DNA from: Purshia tridentata
Taxonomy: Eukaryota; Streptophyta; Magnoliopsida; Rosales; Rosaceae
Direction: 5' to 3'
NCBI GenBank assembly: GCA_003254885.1
Contig: QANT01009008.1
Span: forward strand, 1-27,220
Length of the DNA stretch: 27,220 bases
Under the pieces are notes generated by a model. That model was given only the letters and a program-made list of their open reading frames with translations. It did not search any database and was not told where the DNA came from. The position numbers and the translations under genes were made by a program. Positions 17,557-27,220 of the stretch are shown piece by piece (within the stretch, counting starts at the first letter, position 1; every line of letters begins with the position of its first letter).

Positions 17557-19115
17557 AAGTGCCGATTGAACTCTTAAAGAAGAAAAAAAAATACACTGCT
17601 AAGTCGTCAAACTACTAATTTAACACAATAGTTTAAATAATAGTACGTTCATCTAATAAATATTCTTACTTCACAGTTAGTAATAAAACATGGGAGACTG
17701 TAATAATAATAATGTTTTCCTAATATATACGTAATCCAAATTAATGTGATGCTAGTGCTGATTTCATAAATCACAAGTCTATCATATAAAGAAAGGTGTC
17801 AAACCTTACATGTAAAAGTACTGACATTATTTTCTACCTGAGGATATTGGCAAAAGGAAAATGATACCATTATAAGCTATATATATATATATTTTCTGAA
17901 TCTATTCTGCTATATATATATATATATATCCCATTGAGTAAATGTCTTAACATATAGCAAAGCAAAAGTACTCCCAAGTCTTCTATATAGTTCTATTGGA
18001 TTTTATAGTTTTGCTTAAAGACAAAAGGGAGAGCATCATTTTCAACTTTGTGTTTTTACGTAGTAAACAATTTCGCCAGAGAACATCATGTCATCAGAGT
18101 ACTTATTCAGCACCCATAAAAGGGCTAAAAGCATAACTCATAAGGGCACTAGCTAGTAGTTACATATATGACTCTGGCCTCAGGGTTTAGGGCACAAATT
18201 TAACCTTTTTTTCTAGTGTTTTCCAAAATGTAGGTGGAAATATTGCTTTATGTTTAAAGCTACACAAATTTTTGCCACTTCGTTCTGTTCCTACTTTCTT
18301 TGATTAAGTTTGAATCTAAACACATGAAAATGTTCACGCTTATGAATTGTCATCCACACTGTTCATTTCTAAATAACCACCATCATCATTATTGTCATTG
18401 CTAGTATTATTTCGTAGTTAAAGTTGTCATTTCACGACCCAAATAATAAAAGAAATAATTCTAGTTATTATTTTCAAGAAATTGTATCTTCATCGTGACA
18501 TATGTCACTCATATTTGCTATCTTTCAGAAATTGTGTCTTTTTTCACGCACCTATCAATCATACTTAAATTTGACTACATCTTCAACTGTAATAAATATT
18601 AATGGTACAACACACAATCAATATGCTTACGAGGCACGCCAAAGTTAAAAAAAAAGGTGAAAAGGGGTGCATTTCAACCACTGTTTGACATATACACTTT
18701 GAACATAAATATCAAAGGGAATCTCAAACAACTCATCTCCTTGGAAAAAATTTCAACCAACATCTCCCTCACATGAAGACAACCAACTTCTTCATAGTTT
18801 TTATTCTTTTCTTAACAAAGCAGCAAAGAATTATGTAGCTATAGATTGATGAGTAAGTCTATGATGCTTGACAAAACTCTTATGAGTAAGATCACTACTA
18901 GCTTATGGCTAGCCAGGTTGCTGAATTAGGTTCATGAATATGTTCATCCTATTAAGAAGCAAGACAGATAAGAGATGAAATTTATTGTGCCTGGTGCCCA
19001 ATAGTGCATTTAGCTATCAAAGGCAGTCACTTCACAAGAGAAGTTAATAGCTACCTATATATATGAATGATGCCAGACATGTTTGTTGTTGGGTGACATA
19101 CAAACGTGTGGAAAA
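17557..19115. other. AT-rich intergenic stretch
   Basis: Two (AT)n runs at about 17879-17892 and 17911-17929. No gene, RNA gene or element boundary was recognised. Confidence 0.6.
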
Positions 19116-19173
19116 GATAATCATAACTTCTCTTTTTATTTTTTTTTGGCCATGATTATGATAACTTCTCTTT
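19116..19173 (-). mobile_element. Micro-insertion 2: GGCC-poly(A) tip flanked by 20-bp repeats
   Basis: GATAATCATAACTTCTCTTT (19116-19135) and GATTATGATAACTTCTCTTT (19154-19173) match at 18 of 20 positions. The 18 bp between read ATGGCC, nine A, then TAA on the minus strand. The structure is the same as at 16442-16496, with slightly diverged flanks suggesting an older event. Confidence 0.7.
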
Positions 19174-19362
19174 AAAGCCTCCTGTTAACACTATAATTGT
19201 TCTAGTAACAGCAAAAAGCTGATAAATAATTTCCTTTTCATTTGGGGGTTTCCCTTTAACCCTTTTGGAGGGAATTCAATTTGAAATTTTTCCTGCACAT
19301 ATTAATATTATCCATCTTAAATAATTAGAAATTTAAAGGGGATAGGTGTCTAATCACACTTT

Positions 19363-19410
19363 AAAGTAACAATAATATTTTTGGCCAAAAAAAAAAGTAA
19401 TAATAATATT
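19363..19410 (+). mobile_element. Micro-insertion 3: GGCC-poly(A) tip flanked by 17-bp repeats
   Basis: AAAGTAACAATAATATT (19363-19379) and AAAGTAATAATAATATT (19394-19410) differ at one base. Between them lie TTTGGCC and an A run of 7, continuing to 10 with the A of the repeat. This copy points in the plus direction, opposite to the other two, about 220 bp from micro-insertion 2. Confidence 0.7.
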
Positions 19411-20844
19411 AGAATTGCCGACAATTTCAAATTTCGGTCACGCGCTAAATAATACGAAAAGACAGATATATTTTAAAAACTATAAACATGTATAAATAGG
19501 GTTTAAACTAGATTCAAATAGAAACATTTGAGACAATCTATCATCATTTGAGATTTAAATTTTTGAAATGTGTTCTAACTTGTAATTAATGTCTCTAATA
19601 TTAATTATTCGCATATCGTTAATGTATGTAAAGACATATACATTACTCATTTTAGTCACCAAATAACACAGAAAATAATATATTACTATCTTACTTGTTA
19701 AAAGTTATAAAAATTCAAATTGAGTATAAATATAAACAAACAAAACACTGATCATAATTTAAGATTCAAAATTTTGAGGTTTAGTATCAATATGAGAAGC
19801 ATGTCACACAATTTTTGACAGAAACTTTTGTCTTTGGTGGTGTATCAGTGTATGTAACTATGCAAGTTTGGTTCAGGTCCTTCAATTCGTACCCTACCGA
19901 CTACTCAATGGACAAGCCAATGCGTTTGTCGGTTTGCATGGGTTGAGTGCTTTTCTTCTGTTTTGACAAAACCAATGGGTTGTCCTTTGAGAATATTTTG
20001 GTTTGGCATGAAGCTAAATTAGCTAATAGTAAGTTGGTGTAGGGTCCCTGTAGGGTTATGTGGAGTGGTGTAGGCTGTAGGACAACATGCCCCACAAATC
20101 TCTTTTTCCTCCTTTTAGTTGATAGTGAAGGCCTCTAGTTTCATCCTCACATCACATACACGAACCCTTTCTTTCTTCTTTCCTTTGCATGATTGGTCTA
20201 AAAATTAATGGACCCTAAAATTTAAAACTTAATTAAAACAACTATTGGTCTTCATTCCTCAACTTGTGTATGCATCTTGAAACTTCTTTATGTAACTTTT
20301 CTGTGACCAATCAGGTCCAAATTAAGACCCTACAAGGTTACTCAATTAATTAAAGTCATCACGACTTGAAGCTAGCTGACTTATTAAAGTTATTATTAGC
20401 TAGCTAATGCTTGTTTGAGTAGTTGGACTTACTTCATTTATTGCAATTGATAGGAAAGTTAACTTGTTCTCGAAGTTTTGAGGTTGTTGTGTTGTAACCA
20501 CAAATAATTGGGACTGGATTCTACTTACCCTTTTTTTTTTCCTAGAGTTTTGGAGGGTTTATAGGTAGGAGGAGAATGACTTAGGAGATTGACTGGGATG
20601 GAAAGGGTGGGCTGGATTTGCGAATAAGTTGGGCTATGGGCCAAACTTATATAAAAACAACTAGAAATACATATTGGGCCGGGCTAGAGCCCATATGGTA
20701 TTGGGCAACAGACCAGCATGGACCCGCTTGGTATCAAGCCTAATTAATGTACTCCAACATATGACCCTCATTGTTGTTTCATCTTTGGACATTCTGAAAG
20801 TGTATAAGGTCTAAAATGAAAGGTGTAAAGTGCAAGATCTAAAG
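19411..20844. other. Intergenic, no supported gene
   Basis: A less AT-rich patch at 19840-20160 contains a 64-codon minus-strand frame with no domain. GGGCC-rich words at 20600-20720 (TGGGCCGGGCTAGAGCCC) suggest repeat debris of unknown type. Confidence 0.45.
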
Positions 20845-20985
20845 GAGAAAGTTCATTGTGCACTGATGGCTATGCCAACTGGTGACCAACAATCTAACTA
20901 TTGTAAAGGGGACATCATCGAGGAAGTTTATTGTGCACTAATAGTAATGGCTATGCTTACTGGCAACTAACTATTAGAACAAGAT
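20845..20985. repeat. Degenerate tandem duplication, about 80-bp period
   Basis: GAAAGTTCATTGTGCACTGA with following GGCTATGCCAACTGG near 20847-20882 recurs as GAAGTTTATTGTGCACTAAT with GGCTATGCTTACTGG near 20933-20963. The two copies have diverged through substitutions and a small insertion. Confidence 0.65.
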
Positions 20986-21163
20986 GACTAATAAAAGAGG
21001 GAAAATGAGATGAATATGGGTGTTAGTTCATATAATAAGGCACTTAAGCCTGCAGTGGTATAATGCATAGTATGGGACATGCATGCGTGTTTGTTAACAA
21101 GAATAGAGGTGGAGTCAGCATTACATTTATGCCCATTCAACAATACCCTTACACATTAAATTG

Positions 21164-21218
21164 TTACACTATGTGGCGATGTATCGGTTACACTATGTGG
21201 CGATGTATCGGTTACACT
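21164..21218. repeat. 24-bp tandem repeat, 2.3 copies
   Basis: TTACACTATGTGGCGATGTA plus TCGG is repeated exactly at 21164-21187 and 21188-21211, and a third copy stops after 7 bases. The lack of differences implies a recent slippage event. Confidence 0.95.
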
Positions 21219-23000
21219 GAAAAATATCTCAACAAATACATTGTATGTATGGCTTGTTTTGTTGCTTTGTCTTTTTGTTTTTAGTTTTTAGTTTTTTTTT
21301 TTCTTTTGTGTTATGGTTTGTTTTGTTAAATGGACTTACAATAATACTATTCTTACTATATTTTATATCATCTTACTTGTCATTATTATATTAGACAGAG
21401 TATTTCCTTATTTTTAGGGTTATTTTTATTTTTATTTTGTTAGTGTCCAATATATGAATACTATGTAGATTGTTACGTAAGATGGTATAAAATTATGACA
21501 TAAAAATGTGGTAAATGTAGCATTACTGATGCCCTTATTATCAAATTCTCCACACAAAAAACTTAGTACTATGTATATTTTTTTCTTTATTATTGAGAAT
21601 TTGGTTTTTTGTGAGAATGAACGGGTTGATTATCCATATATATATATATATATAAAAGGCTAGACCCTTTCCCAAATCCTTCCGGGCTTCCATCTGACCC
21701 GCACTTTATTAGGCCTGGTTGCGTCTTACTCTGGGCTTGTACAGGAGTCAATGGGCCCCTTGGCCCTTAGTACGTTTGAGTACGATTTGGGTTCAACCAA
21801 TCATAAACATGCCCTAATTCCTTAGATATTAAAAATAAAACTTTTTTTATGAGTTGCTTTCTCAAAAAATAATTTATAAACCAAATTTTTACATCAGAAT
21901 GGACGAGAGTTTTAGAAAAGAAATTAGAAAAATAATTGACCATCATTTTTTTTTCTGGTTAATTGTCATTAGCAGCCAAACAATTCTATTTTAAATTAAG
22001 TTAAAATTCAGTGATTTAATTAGCATTATCGTCTCAAAACTATGTTAGGTAAAATAAAAATAAAAAAAGGTCATTCCACTATCAATATTGAAATTTGGTA
22101 CTCACTTGCACATATATGCTTCAATTCTTCACAAACAAAAAGTATTATAAATTCATGATTGTTTACTCACAAACACATTCCAAGACACAAACAAACTGCC
22201 TTATAAGAATATTATTGAAGTTAAGTCCAAGTGATGAGAATAAGTAGAGTAAATATAACAAGTTCAGAAATTGATTACACCATTAAAAAAACAAAGAAGT
22301 TGAAAAACCCAGTTGATAAAAATTTAATAAAATTTTTTTCAAATAGTTATTATTGTTATGGAATCTGAATAATACCCATATGACCTATGACGTGGGGAGA
22401 CACATGCAATACTTCATGTGCCCACATTCTTTTATACATTGATCTATTGTTATTGTTTTTTTTTGTTTTTTTTTTGTTATTGTTATTAATTAATTGTTGG
22501 TGTTACTGCTAATTTAAACAGCTTGCGCCCAAGGTATGCCAACTTGATGCACACCTTTCACCTAATTACATTTATAATCTATTTGTGATGATAGTGCCAC
22601 CATGAAGCATGCGACAAAAGGATTCTCCAATGACTTGTTTTCCACTTTATTTTATCACTGTCTTGCATGCCTAAGAACAAGAATATTCCTTCTTTTTGCA
22701 TGAGTTGAGTAGTACGATTCTCAGTACGATTCTCTCTATGTAAATGCCACCTACTTTACCAATTAAAATAGTTGTATAAGATTTATTTAAACCTAACTAG
22801 CTTCCCAAATTTACATCAATTTCATTTATTGGTGTTTGTCTTGTTTTGCATGTATTATATTAATTGGTCATATTTTTTTATATAAGTGGAGCCTATTCAC
22901 ATAAAGGCACCGAATTTATACTAAATTACCTATGTAATAATCATGAGATATGATGACATTTTGATTGTTAGACATAATATTCACTGTTAGATGTGATATA
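21219..23000. other. Intergenic, AT-rich, with minor repeats
   Basis: It includes an (AT)n run at about 21636-21653, a GGGCC-rich patch at 21655-21790 with wording similar to 20600-20720 but no clear alignment, a T-rich run near 22457-22477, and a hairpin at about 22391-22426 (GTGGG and ACACATG pairing with CATGTG and CCCAC). No gene recognised. Confidence 0.5.
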
Positions 23001-23112
23001 TGTTGTTGATTCTCAAAAATCGATTCAATCCATCAACAAGATAATCAAAAAGCAATCAAACGAGACAAGAAACATGCATATGTTATTCATCCACTGATCT
23101 GATTGAGCTACG

Positions 23113-23289
23113 TTTACGGAATCGCATTTAAAGTTTCACTATAAACAATGAATAATACATTTACGAAATCGCATTTAAAGTTTCACTATAAACAATGAAT
23201 AATACACAATATGTGGTTCACCCCATGATCTGATTGAGCTACATCTACGGAATCACATTTAAAGTTTCACTATAAATAGTGAATTTTAC
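23113..23289. repeat. 47-bp repeats, three copies, two in tandem
   Basis: CATTTAAAGTTTCACTATAA is shared by 23113-23159, 23160-23206 and 23244-23289. The first two are adjacent and nearly identical. The first and third are also preceded by TGATCTGATTGAGCTAC, so a larger 132-bp unit was duplicated before the short one was doubled. Confidence 0.9.
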
Positions 23290-23341
23290 AATACACAATG
23301 AAAAAGAGAGCAAGTGCTCAAAGGATATATGACATCTCTTA

Positions 23342-23342
23342 N
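23342..23342. other. Ambiguous base (N)
   Basis: The only undetermined base in the window. It lies just upstream of the LTR-like TATA segment. Confidence 1.
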
Positions 23343-23404
23343 GGTGGAGGACCCTATTTATAATAGGTGAAAGGGTCCTCATCCCCTTTTACAATTCTCC
23401 AACA

Positions 23405-25007
23405 TGGAATATAACACAACTAATATTCCATATATTAACCCTAAACTTTAACATGCACACACAAACAATATGAGGAAAAAATTATTAAAAATACATGGTT
23501 TTTGGGTCATGTATCAATTAGGTGTATTTTGTTTTGTGTCAATACGCAATTTAAACTTTTATTTTGTATCAAAGTGGCCAATTTCTCATTTTTATTATAT
23601 ATTTCGTTCAAAATAAATTACTTATGTGACACATGATCATTTTTAATAATTAAAATTGTTAGCCACATCACGTTAAAAATGATCCAGTATACATTCGATA
23701 ATTTTATACAAACATGCAATCACTATTCTAAAACGAACTCCTAGCATCAATGGTAACATTAATACCAATTAATGATTGGTATTCACAATGTTGGAATCGG
23801 ACAAAGAAAAGTGTGGATGCACTTTGACTGTTTCTAATCCAAATTAAGGTTTCTTAGCATCACCTATTCTACGGACTTCCAATGCCTTTTCACAGTCTCA
23901 CTTATAAATACGCATAGCTATGCATCCAACTCCAACTGCGTATCAGATAAGTGGAAAAAGAAAATAACAAAAAACTCCACGTGTATATAATATTTTTGTA
24001 TGAATAAATATGACGTGACATGACACAATTATTTTTCTTAGGAAACTAAATGAAATTTATATAATAGAATAAGGTATAGTATTTTTCTTTTTGTTTAATT
24101 TATAAATATATAAAAATCAATTTTCAAATTCATCCGATTTCGAGTTTTTATGAAATTCGATATGCTTATTTTATAGAAAATTACAAATAAATCAATAGAA
24201 CATTTCTAAATTACAAATAGGTTAATACATAATTTCATATCTAGACGGAGAAGTGTTGATGTTTGTGAAATATGGAAAACTCGCTTTCATTCATTTTCTG
24301 AAATTAGGCTTACAAAAAGTATCCATGACGTACCATGAGTAAGTATATGACGCCTAATTACAATATGATAAACTAATGTCTACTTCTTTCTTTCTTTTTT
24401 TGGGTTAATTCTTTTCTTGATGAAATTATTTATTGCTAATGAATCATCAATTACGTTGGAGAAATTTTTGGTATTTGTATAGAATGAAATGTTTTCACGT
24501 ATTAATTGACCTACTTTTTCTTAGGAACACATAATTTATCTGTTTTTTTAGAAACACACTATTGACCTACTTTTCTTCATAAACATATAATTTACCTAAT
24601 TGCAAGTATAAGGAAATTTTTAGTATGTGCTAGCTTGCTTGGTTGTAGATGTAAGCTACCTACTAAGTACTAGCTAATGGCCAATAGACTTAATAGTTGT
24701 TTGATGCAAGGCCTAGTTCTATAATGAATCCTGTTTTACACGAAAGTGAATTTTTGAGGATTTTTCATGAAGAGCATCCTTGCAGGTAAATTGGGTTTGA
24801 TATTATCATATTAATTAGTAGTATTATTGGGTTCTCTGGGAAATATCAAATAGGTACTTTAATTGTAAAAATGTGGGGGCCCAAATGTACAGATCTTTGC
24901 TTGTCATTGTATAGGCAACATAGGAAATAGGTGTTTTTTTTGTAATTATTAATTAGTAAATAATTTTTATTTCACAGTATTTATTTTCAGCACGCATTAT
25001 ATTCATC
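23405..25007. other. AT-rich intergenic stretch
   Basis: No gene. A degenerate 56-bp duplication (ATTGACCTACTTTT then ATAATTTA) lies at about 24505-24540 and 24561-24597. At 23510-23590 phrases such as TATCAAAGTGGCCAATTT resemble the arm style of the Mutator-like element at 10601, but no inverse arm is present. Confidence 0.5.
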
Positions 25008-25249
25008 TTTTTTTTTTTGGCCACAGAAAATAGAATTGCATTAAATAAGCCCAAAAGGCAATAGAGCACTACAACCAAAAAGCTAACAGACATCTGAAAA
25101 CAAAAACCAAAAAAGAAGGCAAGAAACCAATACAAATGCGGAGAAAAACCAGAGATCAACCATTCCCTGCAGAATTACTCAAGGAGAAACTAGTCCAAGG
25201 GAAGCCCATCTGCAATTAAGATGCCAAGGAGGGAGAATGGAGGTGAAGA
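25008..25249 (-). other. LINE 3' UTR and poly(A) tail
   Basis: This non-coding tail follows the RNase H remnant and ends TTTTCTGTGGCC followed by 11 A on the minus strand. The terminus GGCC-poly(A) is shared with the three micro-insertions at 16.4 and 19.1-19.4 kb. Confidence 0.8.
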
Positions 25250-25653
25250 CACCCAATTGACACATTCCCTTTCGAGTCAGACTAGCCAACTTATTAGCAG
25301 CCATATTGGCTTTTCTGGAGATCCAAGCCCATCTAACAGAGAAAAAAAAATTTCAAATTCTGAATCTCATGGATAATAGGAGAAGTCTGCCAAGAAAGAA
25401 CTTGTGAGGATTCACTGAGAACTTTAATGATAAAGAGGTTGTCTGATTCCACCACAATGCTTGGAAAACCACCTCTTGAAGCACACAGCAATCCTTCTTT
25501 AATAGCAAGAGCTTCAACAAGTTCTGCAGATTCAGCCAAACGTGAGATGGTGCTACCCCCAATCATTGAACAATTATGGTCCCTGATAATTACACCGATC
25601 CCAGCTGTATGAGAATCCATAACCCAAGAACCATCAACATTGACCTTGACCAT
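25250..25653 (-). pseudogene. LINE ORF2: RNase H domain (broken)
   Basis: The domain starts with VKVNVDGSW and keeps three catalytic acidic residues: Asp7, Glu44 (AELVEALAIKEGL context) and Asp71 (VVESDNL). The original frame is separated from zf-RVT by one TAG codon just before the Met. The frame then breaks in an A/T homopolymer around 25342-25350; the expected C-terminal stretch (WAWISRKANMAANKLA) resumes in another frame at about 25270-25335. At the position where family members usually have a fourth Asp, this copy has Asn. RNase H is found in many plant L1 elements and acts on RNA-DNA hybrids. Confidence 0.9.
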
Positions 25654-26489
25654 CTACTCACATGGGGGAGACCAATGCACAGGAGGTGGAGAAGAAGGAG
25701 TAACACCAGAGCTATGTGAGTGAGGAGCAGACTGACAAGAGTTCATAAATTCAGAATAAGAGCGTCTAGCCTGCATACTAACCAATAGAGGATCAGGCAT
25801 AATTCTTTGAAAGATAGCCTTACATCTAGCCTTCCAAATGGACCAACCAATGAAGCAAATCCAAGACATCAAATTAGAAAAGTCTTGCTGCCAATGCTCC
25901 AATAATCCCAACAACCAAGAACCAAATAAGGAAATAGACATTTTATCAATCCTATAACCCAAGCAGCAGTACCAAATAGGCTCCACCCATGGACAAAGCA
26001 ATAGAAGATGCTCCACAGACTCAGGGAAAGTTTGGCAGATTGGGCATAAAGGATTATTGATAATCTTCTTCAGAAACAAATTCCTCCTAGAGGCAATGGC
26101 ATTATGCAAAACCTTCCAAATAAAATTTTAAATTTTAGGTAAAGTTCTAGCTCTCCGTACAAACTTTCAGAGTCTAGCATCAATCTGATAAGAAAAATGC
26201 TTTGGAACCACATTGGGAATAGCGCAGTCGAGAGAGGAAGGGGGGACACTAGCTAGCCTCTTGACCGAAGCGCCAACCCCCGACCAAGAAGACCCGAAAA
26301 GGCACACAATAAGGAAAGGAAGAAAATAAGTACAGATCTTATGGAGGAGTGCTGCCAGTGGTAGCCCGATTTGACAGAGTATACCCCAAATTTGGTAAAA
26401 GGCCAAATAAACTTGTCTAAAATAGTTCTAGGCCCGAAAGGGATTTCCAAAATTTTTTCTTGCACCTCAACATCCATATAAAATTGAAC
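25654..26489 (-). pseudogene. LINE ORF2: linker and zf-RVT zinc-binding domain (broken)
   Basis: The upstream part (about 26350-26477) retains a KFIWPFTKFGVYSVKSGYH motif, the usual lead-in to this domain, then shifts frame and degrades through 26167-26350. The zf-RVT segment lies in the 26109-25654 frame: LHNAIASRRNLF, then Cys22, Cys25, His34 and Cys39 of that frame in the context CPICQTFPESVEHLLLLCPW. It ends at a TAG directly before the RNase H domain. The Ser/Pro-rich stretch before the stop is an inter-domain linker. Confidence 0.88.
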
Positions 26490-27220
26490 CTAACTAAAGT
26501 TCCAAGTCCAAGAGTTAGAATCTATTAGCTCAGACACATGAGTAGGAACATCAGAACCACAACAAATAACATCATCCAAAAGAGGAGAAGTGGATCTAGG
26601 AATCCACACATTTCTCCAAATTTGAATAGAGGCTCCATCCGAAACCTGCCATTTACCTCCAACAACAAGTAAATCCCTCATTTCCAATAAACTAGCCCAA
26701 ACCCAAGTAGACCTCCCACCTTTTTTAGCATGCAAGAAATTAGTATAGGGAAAATATAAACTCTTAATAACCCTAGCCCAAAGAGGTCGAGTTCATGTAT
26801 TAACCTCCAAGCCTGTCTAGCCAATAAAGCTAAATTAAACTCCTCCAAGTTACGAAACCCTAAACCACCCTCTTTCTTTGGCAACCCCAATCTACTCCAA
26901 TTGATCCAGTGAATTTTCCTTTCCACATCTCTTTGACCCCACCAAAATTTAGATAATGCTGAATTCAATTCCACGCAAACTGCCTGAGGGAACTTGAAAA
27001 TAGCCATAGGATAGGCAGGCACAGAACATGCCACAGATTTAATCAAAGTTTCCCTACCAGCAGTGGAGAGAAATAACTGCTTCCAACCCTTTATCTTCTT
27101 ACGAACAGAGTCCTTAACATATGCCAAGGCTGCCTTTTTAGATCTACCCCAAATGGTGGGTAAACCTAAGTATTTTCCTGGGCTAGGAGAAGCTTCCATT
27201 TCCAAAGTAGCACAAATTTC
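26490..27220 (-). pseudogene. LINE ORF2: reverse transcriptase C-terminal region (broken)
   Basis: The frame is open from the window edge and contains the conserved plant LINE signatures [46 protein letters not shown] and [20 protein letters not shown]. These lie downstream of the YADD catalytic core, which is therefore outside the window. After about residue 139 of the visible frame (near 26790) the sense shifts to another frame, where [15 protein letters not shown] and WQVSDGASIQIWRNVWIP continue the family pattern down to a stop near 26490. At least one frameshift is needed to join the two parts. Confidence 0.9.

Larger units (their letters stand above)
23001..23404 (+). mobile_element. 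Candidate solo LTR
   Basis: The segment starts TGTTGTTGATT and ends TCTCCAACA, giving the TGTTG/CAACA inverted ends common in copia LTRs. Near the 3' part it holds GGACCCTATTTATAATAGG (23350-23368), a TATA-containing LTR-like promoter, with GGGTCC further on pairing to GGACCC. No primer site follows and the flanking 5-mers do not match, so a solo or old LTR is only a candidate. Confidence 0.3.
25008..27220 (-). mobile_element. LINE (plant L1-type) retrotransposon, 3' part, decayed, runs off the window
   Basis: Read on the minus strand from the window edge, the order is RT C-terminal region, endonuclease-distal linker, zf-RVT zinc-binding domain, RNase H domain, 3' UTR and poly(A). This is the standard ORF2 tail of plant L1 elements that carry an RNase H. 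The tail is a T run at 25008-25018 on the plus strand, next to GGCC at 25019-25022. Several frameshifts and stops make the copy non-functional. The 5' half and the left target duplication lie outside the window. Confidence 0.93.

Noticed and set aside
20590..21790. GGGCC-rich patches at 20.6-20.7 kb and 21.66-21.79 kb as ends of one large element
   Set aside because: They share vocabulary but I could not align them as direct or inverted repeats, and no target duplication was found.
22440..22500. TTGTTATTGTT repeated around a T run
   Set aside because: It is low-complexity sequence with no element-like tip, so slippage is a sufficient explanation.
23091..23115. TGATTGAGC similarity to miR171
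   Set aside because: Only the first nine bases match; the rest diverges.
24390..24425. Possible fourth micro-insertion (T run followed by GGG)
   Set aside because: The flanking pyrimidine-rich segments match only loosely and the tip is not GGCC; ordinary T-rich sequence explains it.
25353..25612. Alternative frames over the RNase H domain
   Set aside because: They are shadows of the RNase H reading frame.
1..27220. A hidden multi-gene system such as a biosynthetic cluster, defence locus or RNA array
   Set aside because: Apart from the LSH gene and the LINE remnant I found no coding frames with recognisable protein character on either strand, and no regular spacer-repeat array.

Overview
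This window looks like nuclear DNA from a flowering plant, most likely a eudicot. It is AT-rich, full of microsatellites, small foldback elements and retroelement debris, and has only one convincing protein-coding gene. That gene is an intact, intronless ALOG-domain (LSH/G1 family) transcription factor gene on the minus strand at 6027-6596, closest in character to Arabidopsis LSH10 as I remember it. No bacterial-style operon, CRISPR array, tRNA or rRNA gene was found.

Layout. Positions 1-800 are GC-richer and hold an imperfect inverted repeat, short palindromes, a 62-bp tandem duplication and a strong G-quadruplex motif. Positions 880-1450 hold a complete foldback MITE and a truncated relative. 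Positions 2426-2563 look like an orphan promoter plus a 19-nt first exon with a canonical 5' splice site. Positions 3442-3590 are a long imperfect hairpin. The LSH gene has a TATA-like box, an AUG-free leader, a TGGGCCC motif and a palindrome upstream, and a long GA-repeat tract beyond its 3' end. Positions 7497-8503 are a hAT-like element with an 8-bp target duplication, a duplicated left end and GC-rich cargo. Positions 9587-11069 are a cluster of four small elements: a foldback, a rearranged CACTA-like end, a TRIM/copia-like mini-retrotransposon with a tRNA-iMet-type primer site, and a Mutator-like element. From about 11.1 to 25 kb the sequence is AT-rich and gene-free, with scattered micro-insertions, small hairpins and a possible solo LTR. 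Positions 25008-27220 are the 3' part of a decayed plant LINE on the minus strand: RT C-terminal region, zf-RVT, RNase H, then a poly(A) tail, running off the window edge.

The most interesting signal is a set of three 14-19 bp insertions (16460-16478, 19136-19153, 19380-19393). Each reads GGCC followed by oligo(A) and is flanked by a 17-20 bp direct repeat. They match the 3' terminus of the LINE at 25019 (GGCC plus poly(A)) and look like extremely 5'-truncated target-primed insertions. Other points of interest are a bulged miR396-complementary site at 2037-2055 and a template-switch-like rearrangement inside the CACTA-like element. I see no multi-gene pathway here; the window is one developmental regulator in transposon-rich intergenic DNA. 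All calls come from reading the sequence without database searches.
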